From contig JACNJW010000046.1 in assembly GCA_014382365.1 (NCBI GenBank), forward strand, positions 1-48,038: a DNA stretch of 48,038 nt, in the 5' to 3' direction. Origin of the DNA: SAR324 cluster bacterium (GTDB taxonomy: Bacteria; SAR324; NAC60-12). A program made the position numbers and the translations under genes. Shown in pieces: positions 1 to 8,218 of the stretch. Position 1 is the stretch's first letter. Each line of letters begins with the position of its first letter. The notes under the pieces were generated by a model. That model did not search any database. It saw only the letters and a list, made by a program, of their open reading frames with translations, and had not been told where the DNA came from.

Positions 1-56
1 CTGAAATGGATTTCTCCGTCTGGGGAGTTGTCAGCTGGACCTTAAAAAAACTATGA
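1..56 (+). CDS. umuD: UmuD C-terminal end (partial, cut by window edge)
   Basis: The third reading frame from the window start encodes EMDFSVWGVVSWTLKKL and then stops at TGA 54-56. UmuD/LexA-family S24 peptidases typically end with a similar VWGVV strand, and the frame sits immediately before umuC, as in umuDC operons. The stop overlaps the umuC ATG in an ATGA arrangement (53-56), which suggests translational coupling. UmuD is the self-cleaving accessory subunit of DNA polymerase V. Only about 17 residues are visible, so the catalytic Ser/Lys pair cannot be checked. The call rests on position and the short C-terminal match. Confidence 0.7.
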   Translation, partial: EMDFSVWGVVSWTLKKL

Positions 57-1315
57 TTGCGCTGATTGACTGTAACAATTTTTTTGCCTCCTGCGAACAG
101 GTTTTTCAGCCTCAACTGGCGGGAAAACCGCTCGTTGTGCTTTCCAACAATGACGGCAACGTCATCGCCCGTTCCAGTGAAGCCAGGAAACTGGGGATCG
201 GAATGGGGGTGTTGACCGGAAGTGTCCGCGGATTTGTCCGGAGCCACGGGTTGCAGATACGGTCGTCGAACTATGTACTTTACGGCGATATGAGCTGTCG
301 GGTGATGGAAACACTGGAAACGCTTTTACCAAATGTGGAACGCTACAGTATCGATGAGGCTTTTGCCGATGTATCCGGTTTTTCACGGGAACGGCTGCTG
401 GAACTTTGTCAGCATGTACGGCGTAGGGTGGAACGTCACACAGGGCTTCAGGTTTCGATCGGAGTTGCACAAACAAAAACACTGGCTAAAGCCGCAAACC
501 GGCTGGCAAAGCATCGTCCGGAATTAGCCGGAGTCTGTATTGGAACTGAGCCTGAAAGTTTTGGCAGGGTGCTGGAACAAATGGAAACCGGAGATGTTTG
601 GGGAATCGGCAGAAAGCTCAGTAGAAAATTAAGCGGACTCGGCATCCACAACGCAAAGCAGCTGCGGGATGCAGATCCTGTCCGGATTAAAAAACAATTT
701 TCTGTGGTGCTGATGCGTACAGTTCTGGAACTGCGCGGCGAAAGCTGTCTGCAGTTAGAGGAGCCGGAAGAGTCAAGAAAGTCCCTCATGTGCGGGCGAT
801 CATTCGGCAAACCGCAAAAGGAACTGGAAGATATCCGTCCCGCATTGACGCATTTTGTGCAAAATGCGGTGACCCGACTCTGGAAATACAAACAGGCGAC
901 TTCAGCCCTTACCGTCTATCTCTCAACAAACCGTTTTCGCAAAAACATCGTGCAGAGAAGTGCATCCGCATCTGTCGAAATATCGGCAACCGATAATCTG
1001 ATTCTACTCAATGCCGCGGCGCATAGTGCGCTGGAGCAGGTTTTTGAGCCCGGATTTGAATACCACAAAGTTGGCGTGCTGCTACACGATCTCGTTTCAG
1101 TAAAAAATATTCCGGCTTCGCTTTTTGAAACGGAATCGAAATTTCAGAGGTCGCCGGAATTGATGTGGGCCCTAAGAAAGATCAATGCGAAATTCGGACG
1201 CTATACCGTGGCTTCCGCTTCTGTTTCCGGAAGTTCAGACTGGAAGGCGCGCAGCAAATTCCGGAGTCCTGCGTTTACAACCTGCTGGAATGAATTGCCG
1301 CTTGTGCGGGTGTGA
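53..1315 (+). CDS. umuC: DNA polymerase V catalytic subunit UmuC
   Basis: This is a Y-family translesion DNA polymerase that copies past damaged bases during the SOS response and works with processed UmuD. The 420 residues match the usual UmuC length (about 422 in E. coli). The N-terminus has the catalytic IDCNNFF motif (Asp6), and YSIDEAF supplies the second catalytic pair Asp101-Glu102. The GVAQTKTLAKAANRLAK segment is the typical palm/fingers basic stretch, and a helix-hairpin-helix-like WGIGRKLSRKL follows near residue 190. A little-finger domain fills the C-terminal third. The ATG overlaps the umuD stop by four bases. Regulation by LexA would act upstream of umuD, outside this window. 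The frame is intact. Confidence 0.96.
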   Translation: MIALIDCNNFFASCEQVFQPQLAGKPLVVLSNNDGNVIARSSEARKLGIGMGVLTGSVRGFVRSHGLQIRSSNYVLYGDMSCRVMETLETLLPNVERYSIDEAFADVSGFSRERLLELCQHVRRRVERHTGLQVSIGVAQTKTLAKAANRLAKHRPELAGVCIGTEPESFGRVLEQMETGDVWGIGRKLSRKLSGLGIHNAKQLRDADPVRIKKQFSVVLMRTVLELRGESCLQLEEPEESRKSLMCGRSFGKPQKELEDIRPALTHFVQNAVTRLWKYKQATSALTVYLSTNRFRKNIVQRSASASVEISATDNLILLNAAAHSALEQVFEPGFEYHKVGVLLHDLVSVKNIPASLFETESKFQRSPELMWALRKINAKFGRYTVASASVSGSSDWKARSKFRSPAFTTCWNELPLVRV

Positions 1316-1391
1316 AAATAATTGCGGAGTTACAAGCATATCAAATCAGGTATAGTTTTTTTGAGAGCATCAGCTCCGTACAGCAAAACAG

Positions 1392-1411
1392 CAAACCGAT
1401 TTATCGGTTTG
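1392..1411 (+). terminator. Hairpin downstream of umuC, possible terminator
   Basis: A perfect 9-bp inverted repeat (CAAACCGAT / ATCGGTTTG) with a 2-nt spacer lies about 75 bases after the umuC stop. It is followed by a T-rich but interrupted stretch (GTTGTTGTTTTC). It could end the umuDC transcript. The U-tract is imperfect, so this is tentative. The rest of 1316-1582 shows no convincing gene. Confidence 0.4.
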
Positions 1412-1582
1412 AAGGTGTTGTTGTTTTCTAAGGCCCCCGAATAAATTCTAAAGTTGCTCTAAAGGTCAGAGCTACTCAATCCGGCAAAGATCCAAAAATA
1501 ATCGATAAACTATGAAAACAAAAAACGTGGTGGTTTTAGTTGCAGGAAATTGATATGCTGAAACCGGACTACCCCACCACTT

Positions 1583-1659
1583 GCACCCGTAGCTCAGCTG
1601 GATAGAGTGACGGATTCCGATTCCGTAGGCCGCAGGTTCGACTCCTGCCGGGTGCACCA
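1583..1659 (+). tRNA. tRNA-Arg, anticodon CCG
   Basis: A 77-nt cloverleaf can be folded by eye. The acceptor stem is GCACCCG (1583-1589) with CGGGTGC (1649-1655), followed by discriminator A and an encoded CCA (1657-1659). The D-arm is GCTC/GAGT. The anticodon stem is ACGGA/TCCGT around the loop TTCCGAT, giving anticodon CCG (1617-1619), which reads the arginine codon CGG. The T-arm is GCAGG-TTCGACT-CCTGC. All stems pair, with one G-U in the D-stem. It stands alone, with no other tRNA nearby. Confidence 0.97.
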
Positions 1660-1805
1660 TCTGTGAGCTTCAGTATCATGATTGATGTACACAATATGCA
1701 AGGCGGAGCCGTGCTGACTTCATTCCATGGAAGAGCCAAGGGTCGTGTTTCAATCCGTTGCTACCGAAAAAAGTCGTTCGGACAGTGAGGGAGACTTTTA
1801 TCTCA

Positions 1806-2864
1806 TTATAGAACAGAGAAAGTGGATACAGGAAGTGGGGTGCTCTCGTTACCCGCAGAGTCCCTGACAGTTATTGTGCAGCCGGTATAAGTACCAACAA
1901 CTAAAGTATTAAAGGTGATATAGTTATTTCCAATAATCGCAGTAGTAGTAGTTGTTGAAGAACAGGAACCGCCATAGGTGATATTTCCTGCTTCGGTTGA
2001 TGAAAATGTGTAATATAGTGGATTCCCGTAAGTCGTATCTAGTACAGCAGTGACTTCCGTAAGTAGAGGTGCTGTTGTATCAGTATTGGAAGAACTTGTG
2101 TCAACAGTAAAAGGAGTTACAGCAAGTGTGTTGCTGATATTTCCATCATAGTCCTTGACAGTAATTGTGCAGAACTCATAATAGCCGTCAGTCAAATAGT
2201 TAAAGTGGATATTGTTATCTCCACTGTAAGCAATTAAAGTTGTCGATGAGCATAAACCTCCATAGCTGATGGTTCCAGCTTCAGTGGATTTAAAGGTGTA
2301 ATCCGGAGTAGAGTTACTGGTAGGATTTGTTACGGGATAGACTTCCGTAAGCACAGGTGCAACGGTATCAGTAGTACCGGTATTTGTGCCTGAAACTTCT
2401 GTCAGTCTGATATTCAAACTGATGCTGTCCGTCAGTGTGGTGATGGAAAAACCAGGTGATTCACCGTAATAGCCAACCTCCCGGGTTGTTGAAAACAAAT
2501 CATTATGACTGTAATTCTCTTTGAAGAGAAAGGCGAAGATTTTCATCTCTGTGTTGAGTGGAATTTCCAGAGTGATTTTCCCACTAACTGGATCCAGTAA
2601 TCCTTCTGCCAAACTCGTAGGATACATATAACTGTCTTTTAAATATTCCCAGGCAGGCTGGGCCATGATCAAGTGAGTATTGTAGGCACTCAGATCGGCT
2701 GCAGTAACATTGGAGGTGCGAGAAGAAGATCTTTGTGCGAAGTCCATCTGCAGGGTTATTGTTCTTGTATCCTGCATTTCAGGCTCCAAATCACCGCATC
2801 CAGTAACAAGAAACAAGGACGTAAGCGTGAGCAGTATCCAGCCTAAGATTTGTTTATCTCCCAT
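1806..2864 (-). CDS. Secreted lipoprotein with two Ig-like repeats
   Basis: A predicted outer-membrane or periplasmic lipoprotein of unknown function. From the ATG at 2864 it starts MGDKQILGWILLTL and reaches a lipobox VTGC, so a cysteine near residue 23 would be lipidated. The C-terminal half holds two related repeats of about 85 residues. Each begins D-T-x-A-P-x-L-T-E-V, continues with STEAG and YGG-CSS motifs and a CTITV strand, and ends near PxxxFxV. These resemble bacterial Ig-like or adhesin repeats. Each repeat has two conserved cysteines that could form a disulphide. A TTG at 2876 overlapping the previous stop (TTGA) is an alternative start. The gene is last in the envelope cluster and probably co-transcribed with the FecR-domain gene. 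Ligand and role are unknown. Confidence 0.75.
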   Translation of the reverse strand: MGDKQILGWILLTLTSLFLVTGCGDLEPEMQDTRTITLQMDFAQRSSSRTSNVTAADLSAYNTHLIMAQPAWEYLKDSYMYPTSLAEGLLDPVSGKITLEIPLNTEMKIFAFLFKENYSHNDLFSTTREVGYYGESPGFSITTLTDSISLNIRLTEVSGTNTGTTDTVAPVLTEVYPVTNPTSNSTPDYTFKSTEAGTISYGGLCSSTTLIAYSGDNNIHFNYLTDGYYEFCTITVKDYDGNISNTLAVTPFTVDTSSSNTDTTAPLLTEVTAVLDTTYGNPLYYTFSSTEAGNITYGGSCSSTTTTTAIIGNNYITFNTLVVGTYTGCTITVRDSAGNESTPLPVSTFSVL

Positions 2865-2872
2865 TTTGAGTC

Positions 2873-5092
2873 TCAATCGTATTTAATTTCAATTATCACA
2901 CGTCGGATCGTTTCAATGTTATCCAGTGTGTCGTCAAGATCGTCAAGAATTGTGCCGGTATCACCCAGGATATCATCGTAGCCGCCATAGTCATCACCAC
3001 CTCCAAAATCATCATAGTTAGTATCTCCGCCAAAATCGTCAAAACCGTCCCCACCAAAATCATCTCCTCCGAAGTTGTCTCCACCTCCGAAATCATCTCC
3101 TCCTGTACCAAAGTCATCTTTACCCCCGAAGTCATCCCCCCCGAAGTTGTCTCCACCTCCGAAGTCATCTCCTCCTGTACCAAAATCATCTTTACCCCCG
3201 AAGTCATCTCCGCCTTCGAAACCATCACCACCTGGAGCGACGTCATCTCTTCCAGGGCCGATATCATCTTTAGCCCCAAAATCATCCTCTCCGGGAGCAA
3301 TATCATCTCCACCTGGAGCGACGTCATCTTTACCACCAAAGTCATCCCCTCCAGGACTTATATCATCTTTACCTCCAAAATCTCCAGTATCTCCGAAATT
3401 CTCACCTCCAAAGTCGTCACCACCGAAATCATCTCCTCCAAAAGTTCCCCCGAAGTCATCCCCTCCAAAGGTGTCGCCAAAATCATCTCCGGCAAAAGTT
3501 TCTCCTGTGAAGTCATCTCCCCCAAAGCTGCCGCCAAAATCATCCCCTCCAAAGCTGCCTCCAAAGGCGTCATCTCCTCCAAAGTCACCCCCGAAGTCAT
3601 CTCCCCCAAAATCATCTTTTATGCCAAAGTCTCCTCCAGTTGTACCGAAATCAGCACCAGTTCCGAAATCGTCTCCCGTCGGACTAAGGTCTCCTCCAGT
3701 TGTACCGAAATCAGTACCAGTTCCAAAATCGTCAGTCTTAGGACCGAAATCTTCACCCTGAGGACCAAGGTCTCCTCCTTCGCTAAAGCCATCATCGCCG
3801 GGACCAAAAGTATTAACCGGTCCCATATCACCGTCACCTGATTTGAAGTCTCCGGCAGGAGGTCCTGCTTCACCTTCCGGTCCGAAAGTCCCCTCAGGTC
3901 CTTCGCCTGCTTCGTCTCCCGGCCCAAAAGTACCTTCCGGTCCGCCTTCCTCCGTTTCCGGACCAAACGTTCCTTCAGGTCCTTCATCGTCACCCTCCGG
4001 TCTGAAAGCACCTTCGGGTCCTTCACCATCGTCAGTTTTGGGTCCAAACGTTCCTTCAGGTCCTTCTCCTTCTTCATCACCCTTTGGTCCGAATTGGCCA
4101 CCTTCACCTTCTTCATCACCATCGCCCGGCATTCCAGGACCACGGGGGCCTTTTGGTCCGGGACCTTCCTCGCCGTCCTCACCTTCCAGAGGTTCTTTGC
4201 CGTCTTCTTTTTCAGTTAATGCTCCTTCCTCATCTCCAGGCTCACCTTCTCCTTCAGGATCATCTTCACCGGGTTTTGGTTCTCCATCTTTTTTACCAAG
4301 AGGTTTTCCTTTCCCCTCCTCACCTTCCTCGTCCTCCTTTGGACCACCCTCTTCTTTTTGTTTCTCTTCTTCTTTCTTTTGTTCTTCCTCTTCTTCCTTT
4401 TTCTTTTTTTGATTCTCTTTGCGTACTTCTTCCGGATTTACAGCTTCTCCAAATTTAACGTTGTTAAAAGCCTTTGGTGAGTCCGATTTGAGAATCTGAT
4501 CACGCATTTTTGGTGCAACTTCAACAGGTGCAGTTGGTGTGGAGTTTTGTTGAATTGTAGAAGCCTGATTAGCAGGAACTTCAATTTCGATATCCGGCAT
4601 AGTAACCGGAGCCACAGAAACAGTGCCGGAAATGGTGAGGAGACTGGTCTGAGTGTTGGAAGCACCCACCACAAAATCAGTCCCTTTCACGCCTACGAGT
4701 GCAGTTACAGTACGTATCTGAAAGCGTTTCCTTTTGCTCTTGCGCTTGAGTTTGCCCTTAATCTTGAATCTAGCCTTACCGGTCAAAAGGGAAATACTAC
4801 TTGTTTGCTGGGTAATCTTTCCCATCCGGAAAAAGGAACGGGAGGAGAGTTCAATCACTTCAGGTTTGCCCTTGATCTTGATTTTGACTGAAGTATTTTT
4901 GCCGGTCTGTACACGGTCACTGGCGTTGAGGAGAATTTTTGCGCCGGGTTTACGCAGCAGGCGGGTGCGTTTGGGACCAATCACTTTGACTGAGCCTTTT
5001 TCCAGCAAGAGCAGTCCCTGCTGTGCCTGCAGGGGGATTGCAGGAATGGCCGTCAAAAACAATGCAATCAGGATTAGTACTCTAAATTTCAT
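2873..5092 (-). CDS. Secreted FecR-domain protein with a long acidic Gly/Asp/Phe repeat tract
   Basis: A 739-residue secreted protein of unknown function. Residues 1-23 form a signal peptide (cleavage likely after LQA). Residues about 24-180 resemble the FecR domain found in periplasmic sensor and structural proteins: an initial VxxxxG-type strand, the TRLLRKPGAKI region, and VTALVGVKGTDFVV. A charged linker of alternating Lys and Glu follows (about 225-260). The remaining 450 or so residues are low complexity: first collagen-like Gly/Pro/Glu units (GPEGTFGPE type), then dozens of GGDDFGG-type units, with about 40 Phe-Gly dipeptides in all. The C-terminus (about 705-739) returns to ordinary sequence, DILGDTGTILDDLDDTLDN and beyond. 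No sigma factor or TonB receptor is adjacent, so the classical FecR iron-signalling role is unlikely. The tract should be disordered and strongly negative. Confidence 0.85.
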   Translation of the reverse strand: MKFRVLILIALFLTAIPAIPLQAQQGLLLLEKGSVKVIGPKRTRLLRKPGAKILLNASDRVQTGKNTSVKIKIKGKPEVIELSSRSFFRMGKITQQTSSISLLTGKARFKIKGKLKRKSKRKRFQIRTVTALVGVKGTDFVVGASNTQTSLLTISGTVSVAPVTMPDIEIEVPANQASTIQQNSTPTAPVEVAPKMRDQILKSDSPKAFNNVKFGEAVNPEEVRKENQKKKKEEEEEQKKEEEKQKEEGGPKEDEEGEEGKGKPLGKKDGEPKPGEDDPEGEGEPGDEEGALTEKEDGKEPLEGEDGEEGPGPKGPRGPGMPGDGDEEGEGGQFGPKGDEEGEGPEGTFGPKTDDGEGPEGAFRPEGDDEGPEGTFGPETEEGGPEGTFGPGDEAGEGPEGTFGPEGEAGPPAGDFKSGDGDMGPVNTFGPGDDGFSEGGDLGPQGEDFGPKTDDFGTGTDFGTTGGDLSPTGDDFGTGADFGTTGGDFGIKDDFGGDDFGGDFGGDDAFGGSFGGDDFGGSFGGDDFTGETFAGDDFGDTFGGDDFGGTFGGDDFGGDDFGGENFGDTGDFGGKDDISPGGDDFGGKDDVAPGGDDIAPGEDDFGAKDDIGPGRDDVAPGGDGFEGGDDFGGKDDFGTGGDDFGGGDNFGGDDFGGKDDFGTGGDDFGGGDNFGGDDFGGDGFDDFGGDTNYDDFGGGDDYGGYDDILGDTGTILDDLDDTLDNIETIRRVIIEIKYD
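3071..3214 (-). repeat. 72-bp tandem DNA repeat inside the FecR-domain gene
   Basis: Two near-identical 72-bp units begin at 3071 and 3143 and differ by only a few bases. They encode a 24-residue block of the DDFGGKDDFGTGGDDFGGGDN type. Shorter, more diverged units of the same family fill much of 3000-3610, and another family (GPEGTFGPE) fills about 3840-4110. The pattern fits recent in-frame duplication within an older repeat tract. Confidence 0.8.
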
Positions 5093-5114
5093 GAGCGTGT
5101 TTGGTATACTTTAA

Positions 5115-5137
5115 AGCTAATTAATTATAATTTAGCT
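5115..5137 (-). promoter_or_regulatory. AT-rich interrupted palindrome upstream of the FecR-domain gene
   Basis: AGCTAA (5115-5120) and TTAGCT (5132-5137) flank an AT-only core containing TATAAT on the minus strand. A weak 5-bp hairpin (GCTTG/CAAGC, 5135-5150) abuts it. The site could be an internal promoter or operator in the 72-base gap between the putative barrel gene and the FecR-domain gene. The nearest TTGACT is only 13 bases from TATAAT, so I do not call a standard promoter. Confidence 0.3.
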
Positions 5138-5164
5138 TGCTGAGTCAAGCAGTTAGTTAAAGAT

Positions 5165-6400
5165 TCAATAAATGAGAATTACCTGCAGTTGTGTAGAGTT
5201 CAGCGTATAAGTTTTTCCTGCCAGGTTTGAACTCTGTTTTTCCTGTTTCTGAGTAAATCCAAAGATACACCACGGTGCAGCCGGATAATTGAGACTTAGC
5301 GATAAGGCACGATTTCTGGTTTTTGTTTTATCAGTTAATGACGGATCGGCGACTTTGTCCTCAGTTTGAGAAAAATCATACTGGAGTCCAAGGGCCACAG
5401 GAGGAAGAGGATAGTCAACCTTGAGTTTTGCTTTGTATGTTTTGGTGTCTTTGTAGGTGCCATTCAGATTTGCGTCCTCAAGTGTTCCTCCAAAAGTTGT
5501 TTTTACACCAAAGAAAGGAGTCACGTAACCAGCCGCAAGTGTGGTTGAAAAACCGCTGTCATCGTTAGAACCCTCTACAGATTTTTTCTTACGGTCGATC
5601 TGCCAGTTCCAGCTTGAGCCTTCTTCAAGCTCCTGTTTGGCTTTCACTGTATAGATATTGTCACGGGAGGCACGTTTATATTTTTTTGAAAGACTATCTC
5701 TGGGTGCAGATGTTAGTGGTATTTCCCGGGTTCCCGCCTCATTTGTACCCACAGAAAGGGTTAAGACACCGGCCCAGCTTTCACGCTCTTCCCACTCAAT
5801 ATTCACTTGTTTGAACAGCACCTCTTTGGACTCAAATTTGCCGTTGTGTTGTTGGTCACCCATTAGCACTCCGCGCAGGAAAACACTGGAATCATCGAAG
5901 ACATCGAAGCGGTAGGAGGGAACAAGCAGCATGCTCGTAGAAAATGCTTTGGATTTGCTGCTGTTGTCCTCAACCTTTTCAATGTTATCTTTTGTGACAC
6001 CGCCCAGAATAGTGATCAACTGAAAAGAATCGCCGAGTTTTGCTTTTTTAAGGAGTTCAGGTGTTTCATAAATTGTTCTGATAATTTTCTTTGCTTCGCC
6101 GAACTTGGTCTTAACAAAAACATTAAAAGTATTAACACCGGGTTTTAGCATGTAGGGAATCTTCAGCCAGACCAGGCTTGAGGTTTTCGGAAATTTTTGT
6201 GGCTTTCCATCAATAATTATTTGCTGAATGGGACTGAAGGTACTAATCTGAAGTTTGAGAACACCTTTTTGTTCTTCTACTTTTTCAGGTGAGAGACTGA
6301 AAATGAGAATCTCAGACTCGTGCGAAGTGGCAGACACAACAGGAGGGGTAATAATCAAGAACAAAAACAAGAGCAGCAGTACCTTACTATCGGCCTTCAT
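5165..6400 (-). CDS. Putative outer-membrane beta-barrel protein, unknown function
   Basis: I do not recognise the family. From the ATG at 6400 the 411-residue product opens with a signal peptide (MKADSKVLLLLFLFLIITPP, cleavage near VVSA). Residues about 27-125 look like a small beta domain. The rest is rich in alternating polar/aromatic strands with short turns, such as FSTSMLLVPSYRFDVF, VALGLQYDFSQTE and NRALSLSLNY. It ends LQVILIY, with a C-terminal aromatic residue as in many outer-membrane barrels. The reading frame stays open for 67 codons further upstream, but that part looks non-coding, and the internal ATG has both the signal peptide and an upstream GAGG. It is first in a same-strand cluster with the FecR-domain gene (72 bases downstream) and the lipoprotein. 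A barrel that displays or anchors the other two is a guess. Confidence 0.7.
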   Translation of the reverse strand: MKADSKVLLLLFLFLIITPPVVSATSHESEILIFSLSPEKVEEQKGVLKLQISTFSPIQQIIIDGKPQKFPKTSSLVWLKIPYMLKPGVNTFNVFVKTKFGEAKKIIRTIYETPELLKKAKLGDSFQLITILGGVTKDNIEKVEDNSSKSKAFSTSMLLVPSYRFDVFDDSSVFLRGVLMGDQQHNGKFESKEVLFKQVNIEWEERESWAGVLTLSVGTNEAGTREIPLTSAPRDSLSKKYKRASRDNIYTVKAKQELEEGSSWNWQIDRKKKSVEGSNDDSGFSTTLAAGYVTPFFGVKTTFGGTLEDANLNGTYKDTKTYKAKLKVDYPLPPVALGLQYDFSQTEDKVADPSLTDKTKTRNRALSLSLNYPAAPWCIFGFTQKQEKQSSNLAGKTYTLNSTQLQVILIY

Positions 6401-6599
6401 TGTAGTAACAAGCCTCTGCCTTAATCCCGCTAAAAGCACTTGGTAATGCTTTCGGAACAAATGCGGTTCTAAAACATAACCTGACTGGGGGTTGCAATTA
6501 TTTTGCTTACAAAAACTATTAATACTGCCCCATAATGTTTTTTTGTTTTCCATTTTTTGCTGCACTTGAAAAGTGCTATCAACCTGCAGGTTCTCTGCC

Positions 6600-6627
6600 A
6601 ATTTAAGCTTTCAGGGCTAAATGTCAA
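6600..6627 (-). promoter_or_regulatory. Candidate promoter for the envelope cluster
   Basis: On the minus strand a perfect TTGACA (6622-6627) is followed after 16 bases by TAAATT (6600-6605, 4 of 6 to TATAAT). It lies just past the pgi stop and would give a leader of about 190 nt before the ATG at 6400. The -10 element is imperfect. Confidence 0.4.
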
Positions 6628-6636
6628 TTTATAAGT

Positions 6637-8217
6637 TTAGTTTGCCTGAAATCTAGTTGAAAAAGGATTGTCGTCGGAAAATTTTTGCAACCTATTATTA
6701 GCAGCCAGGTGCAGCAGAAGCTGGAAAATTATTGTTGTTTTAGCTGATTCTCCGAGGGCATCTGCAAGATCGGGGGCAGTGAATTGTTGCTCAGGCTGAG
6801 ACTGGAGATGCTTTTGAATTTTTTGTGAAAGCTCAATTACAGCTCCGGCTGCTCGTTTTCCTGCTTCTACACCAGGTTGATGATATGCGTTTATGCCAAT
6901 CAGTAAGGCATAGATACCAACAGCCCGCTCGAACAGTGCGATCAAAGCACCCAGAGTTTTGGTGTTAAGTTCTTCAATCGTGATGGTGAGTGAGGTACGT
7001 CCACTTTGATACAGTGCCTCACGGGTTCCAAGCAGAAAACCCTGCAGAAAATCTCCAGACGTGGCTTCCGGTTCAATTTCCAGGCTTTGACCTTCTCGGT
7101 CTTTTTGTACTTCAATGAAAGTCACAAAAAAATTCGCTGGACCCTCACGCAGTTGCTGTACAAAAGCATGTTGATCGGTTGAGCCTTTGTTACCATAGAC
7201 TGTTAGTCCCTGGTTTACCGTCTTTCCTGTTAAATCTTTCTCCTTACCCAAAGACTCCATTACCAACTGCTGCAGATAACGACTGAAGAGCAGCAGTCTG
7301 TCTTTGTAGGGCAACAGCACCATTGCCTTTTCGCCTCGACCTCCTCCGGCATGGTACCACATCCAGGCCAGCACTGCAGCAGGATTTTTACAAACATCAG
7401 TCTGGCGGCTAAGCTCATCCATGATTTTTGCACCGGACAGAAAATTGTTAAGGTCAAGACCCTGCAATGCCGCCGGAAGCAATCCTACTGCAGAAAATAT
7501 TGAGGTTCTACCTCCAACCCAGTCCCACATTGGAAAGCGTCTCAGCCAGTTTTCCTTTTTTGCCAGCAAATCAAGTTGACTGTGCTCAGCGGTAACTGCA
7601 ACGGCATGTTTTGCGAATTCAAGTCCGGACTTTTCATAAACTTGACGGACCTCCAGCATTGCATTACGTGTTTCTTTTGTTGCTCCGGATTTGGAAATTA
7701 CGAGGGTCAATGTTTCCGCCAAACCTTTGCCAAGTTTGTTCAGAACCTGATCGATACCGTCAGGGTCAGTATTGTCGAGAAAATAAAACTGCATGCGGTC
7801 GTTCTCAGAAGCAAATGCATTTTGCACAAACTGCGGACCAAGTGCAGAACCTCCGATTCCAAGCAGCAGCACATTTTGGAAAGCTGCGGCTTTTTGCGGC
7901 TGAAGTTTGAGCTGATGAATTTCAGCAGCAAAGTTTATGATTTTTTCCAGTGTGTTGTTGATGATGTTTTTAATTTCAACAGTCGGGGCCAACTCAGGGT
8001 TTCGCAGCCAGTAATGACCAACCATGCGTTTTTCATCAGGATTTGCAAGACTGCCTGCTTCCAACTGCTGCATTTGTTGAAAAGCACTACTAAATAGGTT
8101 TTCCAATTCATGCGGCAGAATATGCGGTGCATTCATGCATGAAGTGTCCAGAGACATGTCCAATTCCGGCAGGTTAAGATACTGCTGTTGAAAATTTTGC
8201 CAGGCTGTTTTGTTCAT
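6637..8217 (-). CDS. pgi: Glucose-6-phosphate isomerase
   Basis: Cytoplasmic enzyme interconverting glucose-6-phosphate and fructose-6-phosphate in glycolysis and gluconeogenesis. The 526 residues contain the SIS-fold landmarks in order: GIGGSALGPQF (120-130), NTDPDGI (149-155), VISKSGATKET (173-183), WDWVGGRTSIFSAVG (231-245), and YGNKGSTDQHAF (341-352), which carries part of the PGI signature. It is slightly shorter than E. coli Pgi (about 549). The start lies one base after the stop of the upstream glycosyltransferase gene, so the two are probably one transcript. The next gene downstream belongs to a separate envelope cluster with its own candidate promoter. Confidence 0.97.
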   Translation of the reverse strand: MNKTAWQNFQQQYLNLPELDMSLDTSCMNAPHILPHELENLFSSAFQQMQQLEAGSLANPDEKRMVGHYWLRNPELAPTVEIKNIINNTLEKIINFAAEIHQLKLQPQKAAAFQNVLLLGIGGSALGPQFVQNAFASENDRMQFYFLDNTDPDGIDQVLNKLGKGLAETLTLVISKSGATKETRNAMLEVRQVYEKSGLEFAKHAVAVTAEHSQLDLLAKKENWLRRFPMWDWVGGRTSIFSAVGLLPAALQGLDLNNFLSGAKIMDELSRQTDVCKNPAAVLAWMWYHAGGGRGEKAMVLLPYKDRLLLFSRYLQQLVMESLGKEKDLTGKTVNQGLTVYGNKGSTDQHAFVQQLREGPANFFVTFIEVQKDREGQSLEIEPEATSGDFLQGFLLGTREALYQSGRTSLTITIEELNTKTLGALIALFERAVGIYALLIGINAYHQPGVEAGKRAAGAVIELSQKIQKHLQSQPEQQFTAPDLADALGESAKTTIIFQLLLHLAANNRLQKFSDDNPFSTRFQAN

Positions 8218-8218
8218 A

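Noticed and set aside
1472..1660. Minus-strand 62-residue open frame
   Set aside because: It overlaps the tRNA-Arg gene; its N-terminal MVHPAGVEPAAY-like text is a typical false frame read from a tRNA.
3000..3610. Direct repeats resembling a CRISPR array
   Set aside because: Units are contiguous, in frame with a protein, and lack unique spacers of constant length; no cas genes are present.
3075..4412. Plus-strand open frames rich in Ser/Pro/Lys opposite the FecR-domain gene
   Set aside because: They mirror the low-complexity GGDDFGG and GPEG codons on the coding strand. The minus-strand frame has a signal peptide and a domain, while these have neither.
6401..6601. 67-codon N-terminal extension of the putative barrel gene
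   Set aside because: The signal peptide begins at the ATG at 6400 with GAGG upstream; the extension would bury it, and the region contains a candidate promoter.
7576..8097. 173-residue plus-strand open frame
   Set aside because: It lies opposite pgi, whose motifs are unmistakable; the Cys/Phe-rich composition is typical of an antisense shadow.
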